DNA of 32,855 nucleotides from Betaproteobacteria bacterium (GCA_018969885.1 JAGWXN010000006.1:1-32855); one strand, 5' to 3'; shown: positions 7,624-15,709, counted from the first letter of the stretch. Numbers and translations: made by a program. Notes: a model not told the origin generated them from the sequence alone.

Positions 7624-8513
7624 ACGCGCCTGCGCTCGAGCCTTGGCAGTGGCCAGAACCTCACTGGCGCGCACTGGTCAATCGCGTTCGTGCGGGGCGC
7701 AGTCTGAAGCCCTCGTCCTGGCCGCAGGGGGCGCGGTTCGCTGTGGCGCTGTCGTTTGACTCCGACCATGAAACCAATGAGCTGCGTGACGGCGGCGAGT
7801 CGATCGGGAAGCTTTCACATGGCCAATACGGTGCGCGCCAAGGCGTGCCGCGCATCCTCGCGTGTCTGGCGCGACACGGGGTGCCGGCGAGTTTCTATGT
7901 GCCGGCGGTGACAGCGATGCTCTACCCCGATGAGCAGCGTACGGTCGCCGCAGCGGGTCACGAAATTGGCATCCACGGCTGGATTCACGAACGCAATTCG
8001 GTATTGCCTGAGGCGGCCGAGCGCGATCTCATGCTTCGCAGTGCCGACACGCTTGAACGCATCGCCGGGGTCCGGCCGGTCGGGATTCGAACACCGTCAT
8101 GGGATTTCAGCCCTCACACGCTTGCCATTACCCGTGAGATGGGCCTGCTCTACGACTCTTCTCTGATGGCCGATGTTGACTGCTATGAGTTGCTGCTCGA
8201 CGGCGAACCTACGGGCGTGGTGGAGTTGCCGGTTGAATGGATCCGTGATGATGCGGTGTACTTCAACATGAACCGTTTCAGCGGCCTGCGGCCCTACACG
8301 CCGCCCGAGGGGGTGTTCGATATCTTCAGGCGCGAGCTGGAGGCGGCAGCCGACGAGGGGGGCGTGTTCCAGCTCACCATGCACCCGCATATGATCGGGT
8401 ACCGCTCGCGGATGTGGATCCTCGATGAACTGATTCGCCACGCCCGGTCGCTCGGGCCGGTCTGGTTCGCGACCCACGCGGAGGTGGTGAGGCACGCGCT
8501 GAAGACGGCTTGA
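7620..8513 (+). CDS. Polysaccharide deacetylase (CE4/NodB-fold) family hydrolase
   Basis: A 297-residue soluble protein with a complete CE4 metal-site pattern: D47 and D49 in SFDSDHE, H119 and H123 in HGWIH, and R157 of RTPSW. It also has a C-terminal HPHMIGY (H255, H257). There is no signal peptide, so it acts on a small cytoplasmic substrate rather than on cell-wall or capsule polymer. Proteins of this type include cytoplasmic amide, imide or N-acyl hydrolases. It is ATGA-coupled to the Bug receptor gene, which suggests that it acts on the imported compound. It differs clearly from the first CE4-like protein at 2746-3657, whose metal ligands are altered. Confidence 0.88.
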   Translation: MNAPALEPWQWPEPHWRALVNRVRAGRSLKPSSWPQGARFAVALSFDSDHETNELRDGGESIGKLSHGQYGARQGVPRILACLARHGVPASFYVPAVTAMLYPDEQRTVAAAGHEIGIHGWIHERNSVLPEAAERDLMLRSADTLERIAGVRPVGIRTPSWDFSPHTLAITREMGLLYDSSLMADVDCYELLLDGEPTGVVELPVEWIRDDAVYFNMNRFSGLRPYTPPEGVFDIFRRELEAAADEGGVFQLTMHPHMIGYRSRMWILDELIRHARSLGPVWFATHAEVVRHALKTA

Positions 8514-8519
8514 TTGCGC

Positions 8520-9554
8520 TCAGGCAGCGCGGGCAGGGCTCTCGACAAAGCGTGACAGAATCTGCGCGTGGCGGTCGGCCCAACCATCCAGTTGGGTCGT
8601 GCGGCCACGCAGCACCCGTTCCGTAAATCCCAGCGCCAGCTCGCGCGTGGCATGCTTGACCGCGCGGTTCAGCGCTTCGCCACCCGGGCTCAGGCGGTCG
8701 GTAAACATGCTGTGCGATCCGCCGGTGTAGACGGCAAGCGTCTTATCGGGTCCAGCTGTGGCTCGGAATATCGCCAAGCGGTCATCGAGGTCACTGAAAA
8801 AGCCTGGAACCCGGATGATGTCCTCGGTTGCGGTCACATGAAGAGTGGGCACCCGAACCGGAGCAAGAATGGTCTCGGGTGGACCTTCGCCATGAAATGG
8901 CGGCGCCGAAATCAGGACAGCGCCCACCACACGTTGGTCGGCTAAGGGGGTGGCGAACCCAGGCCGCTCAATGCGTGCGCCCGCAAGGAGCATCGCGGTG
9001 TTCGCGCCATACGAGTGCCCGGCTGCTATGAAACGCGAGGCCTCCACCGCGAGCCCGAAGCTGCTCGCTGCAAGCTGGTCCACGGCAAACCGGATGTCGA
9101 GCACCCGGTCGATGGCTTCGCGCTCGCTGGTGGCCTCGCGCATGAGGCCCAGCAGGGTCAGAGGGTTGCCACGTTCAGCCCAGATGGCACGGTCGCTGCC
9201 TACATGCTGAACATGCAGGCTCGCCACCCCATGTGTAGCCCAGTGGGAACCCAGCCAGCTGTAGCCGTAACGCGAGCCTCCCAGGCCGTGTGAGAACACA
9301 ACCAGCGGTGGTCGCGGTGCCTCCGCGCGAGGGCTTGCGGGCAGATGAAGACGAACCGGGATGGCGCGGTCACGCGCCGAATCATGCCAGTCGAGATCAA
9401 CGCTTGAGGTTGCGGCGACGCTGCCCCGAGGCAGAGCGATCGCCACTGGTAACGCGGCGATTCCGGTGATCAGCCTGCGCCTCGCGCATGAAGCGGTCGC
9501 TTCATGCGCCCGTGGAGCGGTCTGCCACCCGGGTGATGGGGTTGTTTGAGTCAT
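8520..9554 (-). CDS. Exported alpha/beta hydrolase with twin-arginine signal (PAF-acetylhydrolase/dienelactone-hydrolase-like)
   Basis: A 344-residue alpha/beta hydrolase. The N-terminus has RRRLIT (25-30), a hydrophobic stretch GIAALPVAIAL (31-41) and SVAA near 45-48, consistent with a Tat signal and a periplasmic location. The oxyanion segment is FSHGLGG (87-93), the nucleophile is S181 in GHSYG, and D245 (TATED) and H281 (GGSHS) complete the triad. The layout resembles PAF-acetylhydrolase and chlorophyllase-like esterases. The ATG at 9554 overlaps the preceding TGA as ATGA; no Shine-Dalgarno is seen, so translation is probably coupled. It is the last gene of the TRAP operon and ends 6 bases from the opposing deacetylase gene. 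Substrate unknown. Confidence 0.85.
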   Translation of the reverse strand: MTQTTPSPGWQTAPRAHEATASCARRRLITGIAALPVAIALPRGSVAATSSVDLDWHDSARDRAIPVRLHLPASPRAEAPRPPLVVFSHGLGGSRYGYSWLGSHWATHGVASLHVQHVGSDRAIWAERGNPLTLLGLMREATSEREAIDRVLDIRFAVDQLAASSFGLAVEASRFIAAGHSYGANTAMLLAGARIERPGFATPLADQRVVGAVLISAPPFHGEGPPETILAPVRVPTLHVTATEDIIRVPGFFSDLDDRLAIFRATAGPDKTLAVYTGGSHSMFTDRLSPGGEALNRAVKHATRELALGFTERVLRGRTTQLDGWADRHAQILSRFVESPARAA

Positions 9555-10330
9555 GGTGTGCAAAAGCGGTCAGCGAGCAGATCCGACACAAAACTATGGG
9601 CAGGTGCATGGGCAATCAGCAGATCCAGCCCGGCCTGCTCGGCAGCAGCCTGGGGCGTGACGCCGCAGGCCCAGAACACTGCGATGCGGTTGGCAGGAAT
9701 CTGCTCGACAGGGGGGCCGAAGAGCGGGCGCGTCAGGTCGGCGCCGATGGCCTTTGGATCGCCGATATGAATCGGTGCTCCGTGGTTAAACGGAAAGCGC
9801 GCGGACACCTGGGTTGCGATGATCGCCTGCTCGGGGGTGAGCCAGCGCATCGTCACCACCAACGGCCCAGCGAAGCGGCCAGCGGATTCAGTGGGGAGCG
9901 AAGTGTTCAACACCCAACGATCCCGATCGGTGGGCACACCGGCCCGCTCGAGCGCCTGATCGAAGGTGATGCCTGAACCGATCAGAAACGCAACCAGATC
10001 ATCGCGCCACAGTTCGTGAAGATCGGTCCGGTCGGGCTCGCGCCTGCCGTCACGCCATACCGCGTAGCGGGCGAGGTCGGTTCGCAGATCAGCGCCAGGT
10101 GCGATCCGGCGGGGCTCGGCACTGCCGGGGTCGGTCACCTCCAACACCGGGCAGGCCTTGGGGTTGCGCTGACAGTAGAGCAGGAAATCGAAGGCGTGTG
10201 CCTGCGAAAGAATGACGAGATTACACTGCACATAACCCATGGCGAGTCCGCGTGACGAGCCGGTGTGTCGACCCTCGCGGATGGCCTGGCGCGCAAGCCG
10301 GGCTGGGTGATCGGGCCTGCGATCAATCAC
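9551..10330 (-). CDS. DUF1445 (YcsI/UPF0317) family putative hydro-lyase
   Basis: A 259-residue cytoplasmic protein, full family length. It carries the family's signature blocks: GYVQCNLVIL (32-41), FDFLLYCQRNPKACP (47-61), RFPFNHGAPIHIGDP (178-192), FWACGVTPQ (219-227) and HAPAHSFVSD (241-250). The family is annotated as putative hydro-lyase, and a related domain occurs in mammalian D-glutamate cyclase, so action on a carboxylated or lactam-like small molecule is plausible. The GTG at 10330 forms a GTGA overlap with the amidohydrolase stop, and its own stop overlaps the next start. The operon position suggests that it acts downstream of the amidohydrolase. Confidence 0.88.
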   Translation of the reverse strand: MIDRRPDHPARLARQAIREGRHTGSSRGLAMGYVQCNLVILSQAHAFDFLLYCQRNPKACPVLEVTDPGSAEPRRIAPGADLRTDLARYAVWRDGRREPDRTDLHELWRDDLVAFLIGSGITFDQALERAGVPTDRDRWVLNTSLPTESAGRFAGPLVVTMRWLTPEQAIIATQVSARFPFNHGAPIHIGDPKAIGADLTRPLFGPPVEQIPANRIAVFWACGVTPQAAAEQAGLDLLIAHAPAHSFVSDLLADRFCTP

Positions 10331-11436
10331 GCGGCAGGTCCTGCTGATCCGGCCGGGGTGGGCTTGGCCGGCGCGAGTCCGGTCACGGCGCCGCGTCGAC
10401 CCAGTCTCAGCATTTTCATGGCGTTGCCGAAATAAATTTTGCCCCGGTCTTCATCGGACAGGCCGAGCGAATCGATCGCATCCGGGATGGTACGCAGGAA
10501 CATGGGGCCCCCCTCTGGATCAAACGGACAATCGCAGGCAAAGAGCACATGGTCGACGCCAAAAAAATCGAGACCGCATCGTATGCCCGAACTTCCGCCA
10601 GCGAGCGCGGTGTCCGCATAGAACTGACGGAAATAATCGATCGGGCGCCTGGGCATACGCCTGAGCAATCCTTCGTAGTCTTCATCCGAGGTACGGCTGC
10701 CAAATTGGTCGAGGCCAGGTCCGACCCGCCCATCGAAGAACGGAATCATGGCGCCCATGTGATGGGTGATCAGGCGAAGGCCGGGCAGGCGGTCGAAAAA
10801 TCCGGAGAACACCATCCGCGTCATGGCGGCGCTGGTCTCATAGGGCCAGCCAAATGTCCACCAGATCTCGAACTTCGATTTCTTCTCGGATAGATAATCC
10901 GGGAAGTTGGCGCCGCGCGCGGGGTGCATCCAGATCGGGACCTCATGATGGGCGGTGGCGCGCTCGAAGATCGGCCAGAACTCCGGGTCATCAAGCGGCC
11001 GGCCATTGACGTTGGTATAGATCTGAATGCCACAGGCACCTAGTGTTCCGATCGCCCGATCCATTTCCTCGAGCGCGGCGGGCACGTTGTTCATCGCGAT
11101 CGACGCAACGAAGCCGGGAAAGCGGTCCGGGTGGCGGTCGGCGATCTCTGCCATCCCGTTATTGGCAAGCACCGCCAGCGCGGGCGCCTCGTCGGGGCCA
11201 GCAATAAATTCGATAGGCGGGTTGGAGAGGGTGAGCAGTTGCTGGTAGCCGGGAAAGCGATCCATCATCGCGAGCCGTGCATCGAGATCGTAGAGCACAG
11301 GAATATTGAGCCAGCGCTTGATCGCCCCCTGATCGCGGGCAAGCGACTTCATTCGCTCGAAATAGGCGGGCGGAAAAATATGGGAGAACACGTCGAGCTT
11401 GCGCTCTGGGGCAGGCGAAGCGGAGGGCTGGGTCAT
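10327..11436 (-). CDS. Amidohydrolase family protein (amidohydrolase 2 / ACMSD-like)
   Basis: A 369-residue TIM-barrel metal-dependent hydrolase or decarboxylase of the amidohydrolase-2 branch. Visible metal and active-site positions are H171 in WMHPARG, H225-H226 in ITHHMGA and D302 in ACDCPFD. At the N-terminus the usual D-x-H-x-H reads D15-V-F17-S-H19, so the first histidine is a phenylalanine. ACMSD-like enzymes act on unsaturated dicarboxylates and aromatic acids. The start at 11436 forms ATGA with the upstream stop; an in-frame extension to 11514 would lie wholly inside the previous gene and is rejected. It lies mid-operon between the PL22-like propeller and DUF1445. Metal dependence and reaction are uncertain because of F17. 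Confidence 0.88.
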   Translation of the reverse strand: MTQPSASPAPERKLDVFSHIFPPAYFERMKSLARDQGAIKRWLNIPVLYDLDARLAMMDRFPGYQQLLTLSNPPIEFIAGPDEAPALAVLANNGMAEIADRHPDRFPGFVASIAMNNVPAALEEMDRAIGTLGACGIQIYTNVNGRPLDDPEFWPIFERATAHHEVPIWMHPARGANFPDYLSEKKSKFEIWWTFGWPYETSAAMTRMVFSGFFDRLPGLRLITHHMGAMIPFFDGRVGPGLDQFGSRTSDEDYEGLLRRMPRRPIDYFRQFYADTALAGGSSGIRCGLDFFGVDHVLFACDCPFDPEGGPMFLRTIPDAIDSLGLSDEDRGKIYFGNAMKMLRLGRRGAVTGLAPAKPTPAGSAGPAA

Positions 11437-12590
11437 GGGGGTGAGCTCATCTGGATCAGGGGACACTCGTAGAGCTGCGCCTGGCCACCGGCATCCGATG
11501 TATAAACCACGCACCGTCCGTCTGGTGAAAACCGCGGATGCGGGTGGGTATGCTGCGGCGCATACACCTCAACCGGTCCGTCGTTATAGGGAAAAGGCGC
11601 TGCCCAGTGGCTGCCGGCATTGCTCGATTTGGGGGTGCAGAGTGGTGTCGCCGCGCCTGTCGCGAGATCGATCAGATGAATGCCGCGGTCTGGGAACGTG
11701 CTGTCGCATACTGCATGTCGGCCGTCGGGGGCGATTGCCGCATGCCAGGCGGGAAAGCGGGTGAGCCAGCGCACAGCGCCGGTGTCAACGTTGAGCGCGC
11801 GCATGCCATGTGGCCAGTCAACAAACGAGAGTTCGCGCGTGCCGGGAATCCACATCTCGTGAGTGATCCACTGCAGGCGATCGCGTCGCGGATACGGGTT
11901 CCATACCCGCTCGCCGTCGCGTGAGGTGCACCAGATACGGTTGGTAAGTGGGCCTGCAAAAAAGATCAGCTCAGCGTCATCGGGATGAAATTGCGGGTGG
12001 CCGATCGTGTCGCGCTCGAGGATGACGGTGCTGCCGCCCTTCTGTGTGTCGATCAGGTGAAACCGGGTGACGGGGCCAGCTCGCACAGGCACGGCCCACC
12101 AGCGATCGTCATGCGATAACGCGGTGGTGCCCATGGCCGCACCGACCATCCCTTTCTCCCTCATTGCCACATTGCCAAATTCGGTCAGTTGGGTCTCGCG
12201 AAGCGTATCGAGATCAAGCCGCCAGCCACCGGTTCCCGCAGTGAAAAACACCGAGCGGCCATCGGCCGAGGGGTGAATCGACCACTCGGCAAGGTCTTCC
12301 CGGTCGGTGAGTTGAATCAATCGGCGGGTATGCCGGTCTTCTGCAAACAATTGCGCGCGGCCCGTGCGGTGCGACACAAAAATCAGCCGCTTCATCTGTC
12401 TGTCGAAGCAGGGCACGAAAAAAAATGGGTGGTGATGAATCGATGCGTGGGAGGTGATTCGTCTGACTGGGTGACCCGTGAGCGGATCGGCAAACTGAAC
12501 GGATTCATCCGGCCAGATGGCGCTCTTGCCGTGTCGACCGGCGCCTGCGATTAGCGGTCCGGCAACGCCGGACGCTGGCTTTGCGTTCAC
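11433..12590 (-). CDS. Oligogalacturonate lyase-like (PL22) beta-propeller protein
   Basis: A 385-residue cytoplasmic protein built of WD40/PD40-like propeller repeats (HPSADGRSVFF, HPDDAELIFF, APDGRHAV, SPDGRCVVY). It has the PL22 active-site look: ITHEMW (H244), H283, then Q346-H-T-H349-P-H351. In characterised oligogalacturonate lyases three histidines and one glutamine bind the metal with this Gln-x2-His-x-His arrangement. PL22 enzymes split unsaturated digalacturonate to 5-keto-4-deoxyuronate. No other pectin gene is in the window, so the substrate may differ. The GTG at 12590 is preferred: GAGG lies 6 bases upstream and the TRAP stop ends 2 bases before it. An in-frame ATG at 12620 would overlap the permease gene by 28 bases and lacks a ribosome site. 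Confidence 0.8.
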   Translation of the reverse strand: MNAKPASGVAGPLIAGAGRHGKSAIWPDESVQFADPLTGHPVRRITSHASIHHHPFFFVPCFDRQMKRLIFVSHRTGRAQLFAEDRHTRRLIQLTDREDLAEWSIHPSADGRSVFFTAGTGGWRLDLDTLRETQLTEFGNVAMREKGMVGAAMGTTALSHDDRWWAVPVRAGPVTRFHLIDTQKGGSTVILERDTIGHPQFHPDDAELIFFAGPLTNRIWCTSRDGERVWNPYPRRDRLQWITHEMWIPGTRELSFVDWPHGMRALNVDTGAVRWLTRFPAWHAAIAPDGRHAVCDSTFPDRGIHLIDLATGAATPLCTPKSSNAGSHWAAPFPYNDGPVEVYAPQHTHPHPRFSPDGRCVVYTSDAGGQAQLYECPLIQMSSPP

Positions 12591-12592
12591 GC

Positions 12593-14449
12593 TCAGCCTC
12601 GCTTCTGTCGGTCCCGCCATACGATCACCAGATGCGCGGCGATCAGCGCCACCACACCAGCTCCCCAGGTGAGCGTACCCGTGGGCGCAAACAGGATCGC
12701 GAGCGCCAGGCCACCAAATACGGCGCGGGCGATCCAGCCAAGCGGGGCGCGCAGATACCCTTCGAGCATCACCGCCCAGGCGTGGGTGGCAGCCATGACC
12801 GACACAAACGCGAGCGCGATCCAGTGCGGCTCGCCGCTCCAGAGCAACGATGGGTCGAACACGAAGGCAAAGGGGATGAGGAACAGCACCATGGACAGCT
12901 TGAAGGCCAGCCAGCCTGTTTTCATCGAGTCGGCTTGCGCGATACCCGCAGCGGCATAGGAGGCGAGCGCAACGGGCGGGGTAATCATCGACAGCACGCA
13001 GTAGTACATGACGAAGAAATGCGCAGCCAATGTGTCGACGCCCAGCTTGGTCATGGCGGGCACAAACAGGATGGCGCCGATGATGTAGGCCGCGACAGTG
13101 GGTAGCCCCATCCCCATGACGATGCAGCCGAGGATGATCATCAGCATGGCGCCAATCAGCGTGCCACCTGAGAGCGCAATCAGCTGGGTGGAAAATTTGA
13201 GGGCGAGGTTGGACTGAATGGCCACAGCGATGATGATGCCGATCGCAATGATGGGGATAGCCACCTGCGAAGCCTGTCGGGCGGTTTCCTCGATCATATC
13301 GATCCAGCCAGCAAGCGACAGGCGTGATTCGCGCCGGAAGTAACAGGTGACGAGTGCCACGCCCGATGCGACCAGCGCGGCAAGGGGCGCGGAGTAGTCG
13401 AAGGCGAGGAGTGCAATCAGAACAAGCGGCGAGGCAAACATGTGGGCTCGCGGGCCGATCGCGCCGATTCCCTCGAGGTCGGACGCGGTCAGCGTGCCGA
13501 TTCCCCGATGCTGCGCCTTGAGGTCGACGATCATGTAGAGCGCGAAGTAGTAGGCCACCGCAGGAATGAGGCCAGCCAGCGCGATTCGGCTGTAAGGCAC
13601 CACCAGGAGCTCTGCCATCACGAACGCGGCGACGCCCATGACCGGCGGCATCAGTTGTCCACCGGTTGACGCAGTGGCTTCGTGCGCGGCGGCTTCTTCC
13701 GGCGTGTAGCCGGTTCGCTTCATGAGCGGAATGGTGAAAATACCAGTGGCCACCACGTTGGCGACCGCACTGCCACTGATGGTGCCGAACATGGCCGACG
13801 CCACGATCTCGGACTTGGCCGCTCCGCCGCGTCGCTGTCCCACCAGCCGCAAGGCGCTGTCGATGAACAACTGCCCACCGCCAGTGGCCGAATACACCAC
13901 CCCAAACAAAATGAAGTACCAGACGAAGTCAAGCGAGGTTTGCGTGGTGACGCCGAGCACGCCGTGCGAGGCCATCGTCATGATTTCGATGAAGAGCGAA
14001 AACTCGAAGCCCTGAAAGCTCAGCCAGCCAGGCGCCCACGGCCCCAGGAAGCAATAGGCCACGAAAGCGACGATCACCCAGATCAGGCTCCATCCCACCA
14101 CCCGACGCACGGCCTCCATGAGGACAAGAAGCAGGAGTGAACCGAACATCAGGTCGACGGTGAGGACATCGTCGATGTTTTCCATTCGATCCGATAGCCG
14201 CGGCAGCTCCACCAGATAATAGGCAAGCACGCTGGCGCTGGCGGCAATCAGCAGCGCGTCAATCGCACGATGCCGCGAGTGTGACCCCGAGGGCATCCAG
14301 GCAAACACGGACAGGAGCGACAGCCCGATATGAACCGGGATGGCGATGGCGTTCTGCAGGGGTTCGACCAGAAGGTAGAGCTGAAACAGCAGGAACCCTA
14401 ACGCGAGCAGAAACCTCGGGCTCAGCAACCGAGTGGCGGGCACGCTCAC
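12593..14449 (-). CDS. TRAP transporter fused permease (4TM/12TM, DctQM-type)
   Basis: A 618-residue inner-membrane protein that fuses the small (DctQ-like) and large (DctM-like) TRAP subunits, the form that accompanies TAXI receptors. The first hydrophobic segments (about 12-30, 40-52, 64-80, 100-135) are the small-subunit part. The large-subunit part carries SGSAVANVVATG (225-236), GGQLMPPVMG (263-272) and GMGLPTVAAY (446-455), all hallmarks of the DctM/TRAP large subunit. The GTG at 14449 forms GTGA with the receptor's stop. It uses an ion gradient to take up the solute captured by the upstream TAXI protein. C-terminal helices continue to the last residues. Confidence 0.94.
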   Translation of the reverse strand: MSVPATRLLSPRFLLALGFLLFQLYLLVEPLQNAIAIPVHIGLSLLSVFAWMPSGSHSRHRAIDALLIAASASVLAYYLVELPRLSDRMENIDDVLTVDLMFGSLLLLVLMEAVRRVVGWSLIWVIVAFVAYCFLGPWAPGWLSFQGFEFSLFIEIMTMASHGVLGVTTQTSLDFVWYFILFGVVYSATGGGQLFIDSALRLVGQRRGGAAKSEIVASAMFGTISGSAVANVVATGIFTIPLMKRTGYTPEEAAAHEATASTGGQLMPPVMGVAAFVMAELLVVPYSRIALAGLIPAVAYYFALYMIVDLKAQHRGIGTLTASDLEGIGAIGPRAHMFASPLVLIALLAFDYSAPLAALVASGVALVTCYFRRESRLSLAGWIDMIEETARQASQVAIPIIAIGIIIAVAIQSNLALKFSTQLIALSGGTLIGAMLMIILGCIVMGMGLPTVAAYIIGAILFVPAMTKLGVDTLAAHFFVMYYCVLSMITPPVALASYAAAGIAQADSMKTGWLAFKLSMVLFLIPFAFVFDPSLLWSGEPHWIALAFVSVMAATHAWAVMLEGYLRAPLGWIARAVFGGLALAILFAPTGTLTWGAGVVALIAAHLVIVWRDRQKRG

Positions 14450-15450
14450 ATCCAGCCGCGCTCGCGGTAATAGCGTATTGCCCCCGGGTGCAGGGGAATG
14501 CCTACGTTCTCAGGCCGCCACGCATCTTTCGCCACGAAACCCTCCATCGCCTTGTTCTCGGCCACGATGACATCGCGGTTCTCGATCACGGCTTTGGTGA
14601 TTGCGTAGGCGGTGGCATCGGGCATGTCCTTGTGCACGATCAGGTTGGTGCCGAAGTCAGCCGCCTTGGTGGGGCCATTCTGTCCCTTGAATGAAGGCGG
14701 CAGCGGATGCACCTTGAGGCCGTTCTGGCCGAGCGCTTTGAGAGATTTCTCAGGCAGATCGAGAAAGCGCAATGGCACCGTGAGCGAAACCTCCTGGGTG
14801 GCGGGATGGCCAGGCGACACGCTTTCAAAGTACAGGTCGGCGCGGCCGTTTCGCATCATGTTCGGAATCTGGCTGACATCAATCTGAATGATCTGGCCGC
14901 CACCTGCTCGATATTTGTCAAAGGTAAGGCCCAGCGACTCGAAAATAATGCGAACCGAGGGAGGCACGGTGCTGCCTGCCGGCTTCATGATCACCCGGGG
15001 CGGCTCCTTCGACAGCAGGGCCTTCTCAAGGGTGTCATGACCGGTTCGCTTGATGTACTCCTCGGTGAGCATGCCAGCGATCCAGACCTCGTTCAGGCCG
15101 CCCAGGAGGGCGCGAATATTGGGATATTTTTTGCCCTTGTAGATTTCATCCTCGCCATTCATCGCCCAGACGGAGGTGACGACGTTGGCAAACGCCACAT
15201 CGGCCTTGCCCTCATTCACCAGAATCGGATTGCCGATGCCACCGCCACGCGCAATGATGTCAACCTTTGAGCCTGCGGGCAGTGCCGGCTGAAGGTGCTT
15301 GGAAAAACTGGCTGCAAACACATACCAGATCGAACCCAGCGGCATCGCGCCGAACTTCAGATCGGTGGTCGCCTGCGCGACGCTGAGTCCGGGGCCGGCC
15401 AGGGCCGAGGAACCGAGGGCGAAAAGAACCGAACGGCGGGTGCGCTGCAT
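14446..15450 (-). CDS. TAXI-family TRAP transporter solute-binding protein
   Basis: A 334-residue periplasmic receptor of the TAXI (TRAP-associated extracytoplasmic immunogenic) family. MQRTRRSVLFALGSSALAG begins a Sec-type signal that ends near SVAQA (about 23-27). The mature protein opens with the family's LKFGAMPLGSIWY segment, then IIARGGGIGNP and a KADVAFANV block. The ATG at 15450 has GGAG 7 bases upstream; 29 more in-frame codons upstream lack such a site. It is the first gene of the six-gene minus-strand operon and is coupled to the permease by a GTGA overlap. Known TAXI ligands are small organic acids such as glutamate or dicarboxylates; the ligand here is unknown. Confidence 0.93.
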   Translation of the reverse strand: MQRTRRSVLFALGSSALAGPGLSVAQATTDLKFGAMPLGSIWYVFAASFSKHLQPALPAGSKVDIIARGGGIGNPILVNEGKADVAFANVVTSVWAMNGEDEIYKGKKYPNIRALLGGLNEVWIAGMLTEEYIKRTGHDTLEKALLSKEPPRVIMKPAGSTVPPSVRIIFESLGLTFDKYRAGGGQIIQIDVSQIPNMMRNGRADLYFESVSPGHPATQEVSLTVPLRFLDLPEKSLKALGQNGLKVHPLPPSFKGQNGPTKAADFGTNLIVHKDMPDATAYAITKAVIENRDVIVAENKAMEGFVAKDAWRPENVGIPLHPGAIRYYRERGWM

Positions 15451-15552
15451 CGTAGTCTCCCTGTTGATGCCCTGCGGTGTCCCATCGTCGGCGGAGCGCA
15501 GGGGTGTATCGCCGGGACCGCCAAGGCGAGGCAGCACCCGTGTTTTTGGGGG

Positions 15553-15581
15553 AAGCTAGCAGCAGAACCGGGCCGGCGCAA
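15553..15581 (-). promoter_or_regulatory. Candidate promoter of the TRAP/PL22 operon
   Basis: On the minus strand TTGCGC (complement of 15576-15581), a 17-base spacer and TAGCTT (complement of 15553-15558) form a weak sigma70-like pair. Transcription would start about 95 bases before the TAXI ATG. Each hexamer matches consensus at only three positions, so this is the best candidate in the gap rather than a firm call. The rest of the 15451-15718 gap holds a terminator-like hairpin (15685-15709) and no gene I can support. Confidence 0.25.
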
Positions 15582-15684
15582 CCTTTTCGCGCAGCAATAC
15601 GAGCGCTTGCGGAACGTTGACCGCCAAGACGGGGCGTCCGGGGCCGCCCTGGATCGCCCAGAGCGCTGACGAGTGGGGGCCGCT

Positions 15685-15709
15685 CCGACCCGGCGCGCGG
15701 CCGGGCCGG
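15685..15709 (-). terminator. Terminator-like GC hairpin after DUF3501 gene
   Basis: CCGACCCGGC (15685-15694), a GCGCG loop and GCCGGGCCGG (15700-15709) make a 10-bp stem on the minus strand with one G-U pair. It begins about 10 bases after the DUF3501 stop. There is no U tract, so it is a stem typical of GC-rich 3' ends rather than a textbook intrinsic terminator. Confidence 0.5.

Noticed and set aside
6574..7674. A 366-codon open frame on the minus strand opposite the Bug receptor gene.
   Set aside because: It is antisense over the full length of a well-supported gene, is rich in Arg, His and Gln as expected from GC-rich reverse frames, and shows no recognisable domain or ribosome site.
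13682..14140. A 152-codon plus-strand frame within the TRAP permease gene.
   Set aside because: The product is highly charged and His-rich, the mirror of membrane-helix codons on the true strand.
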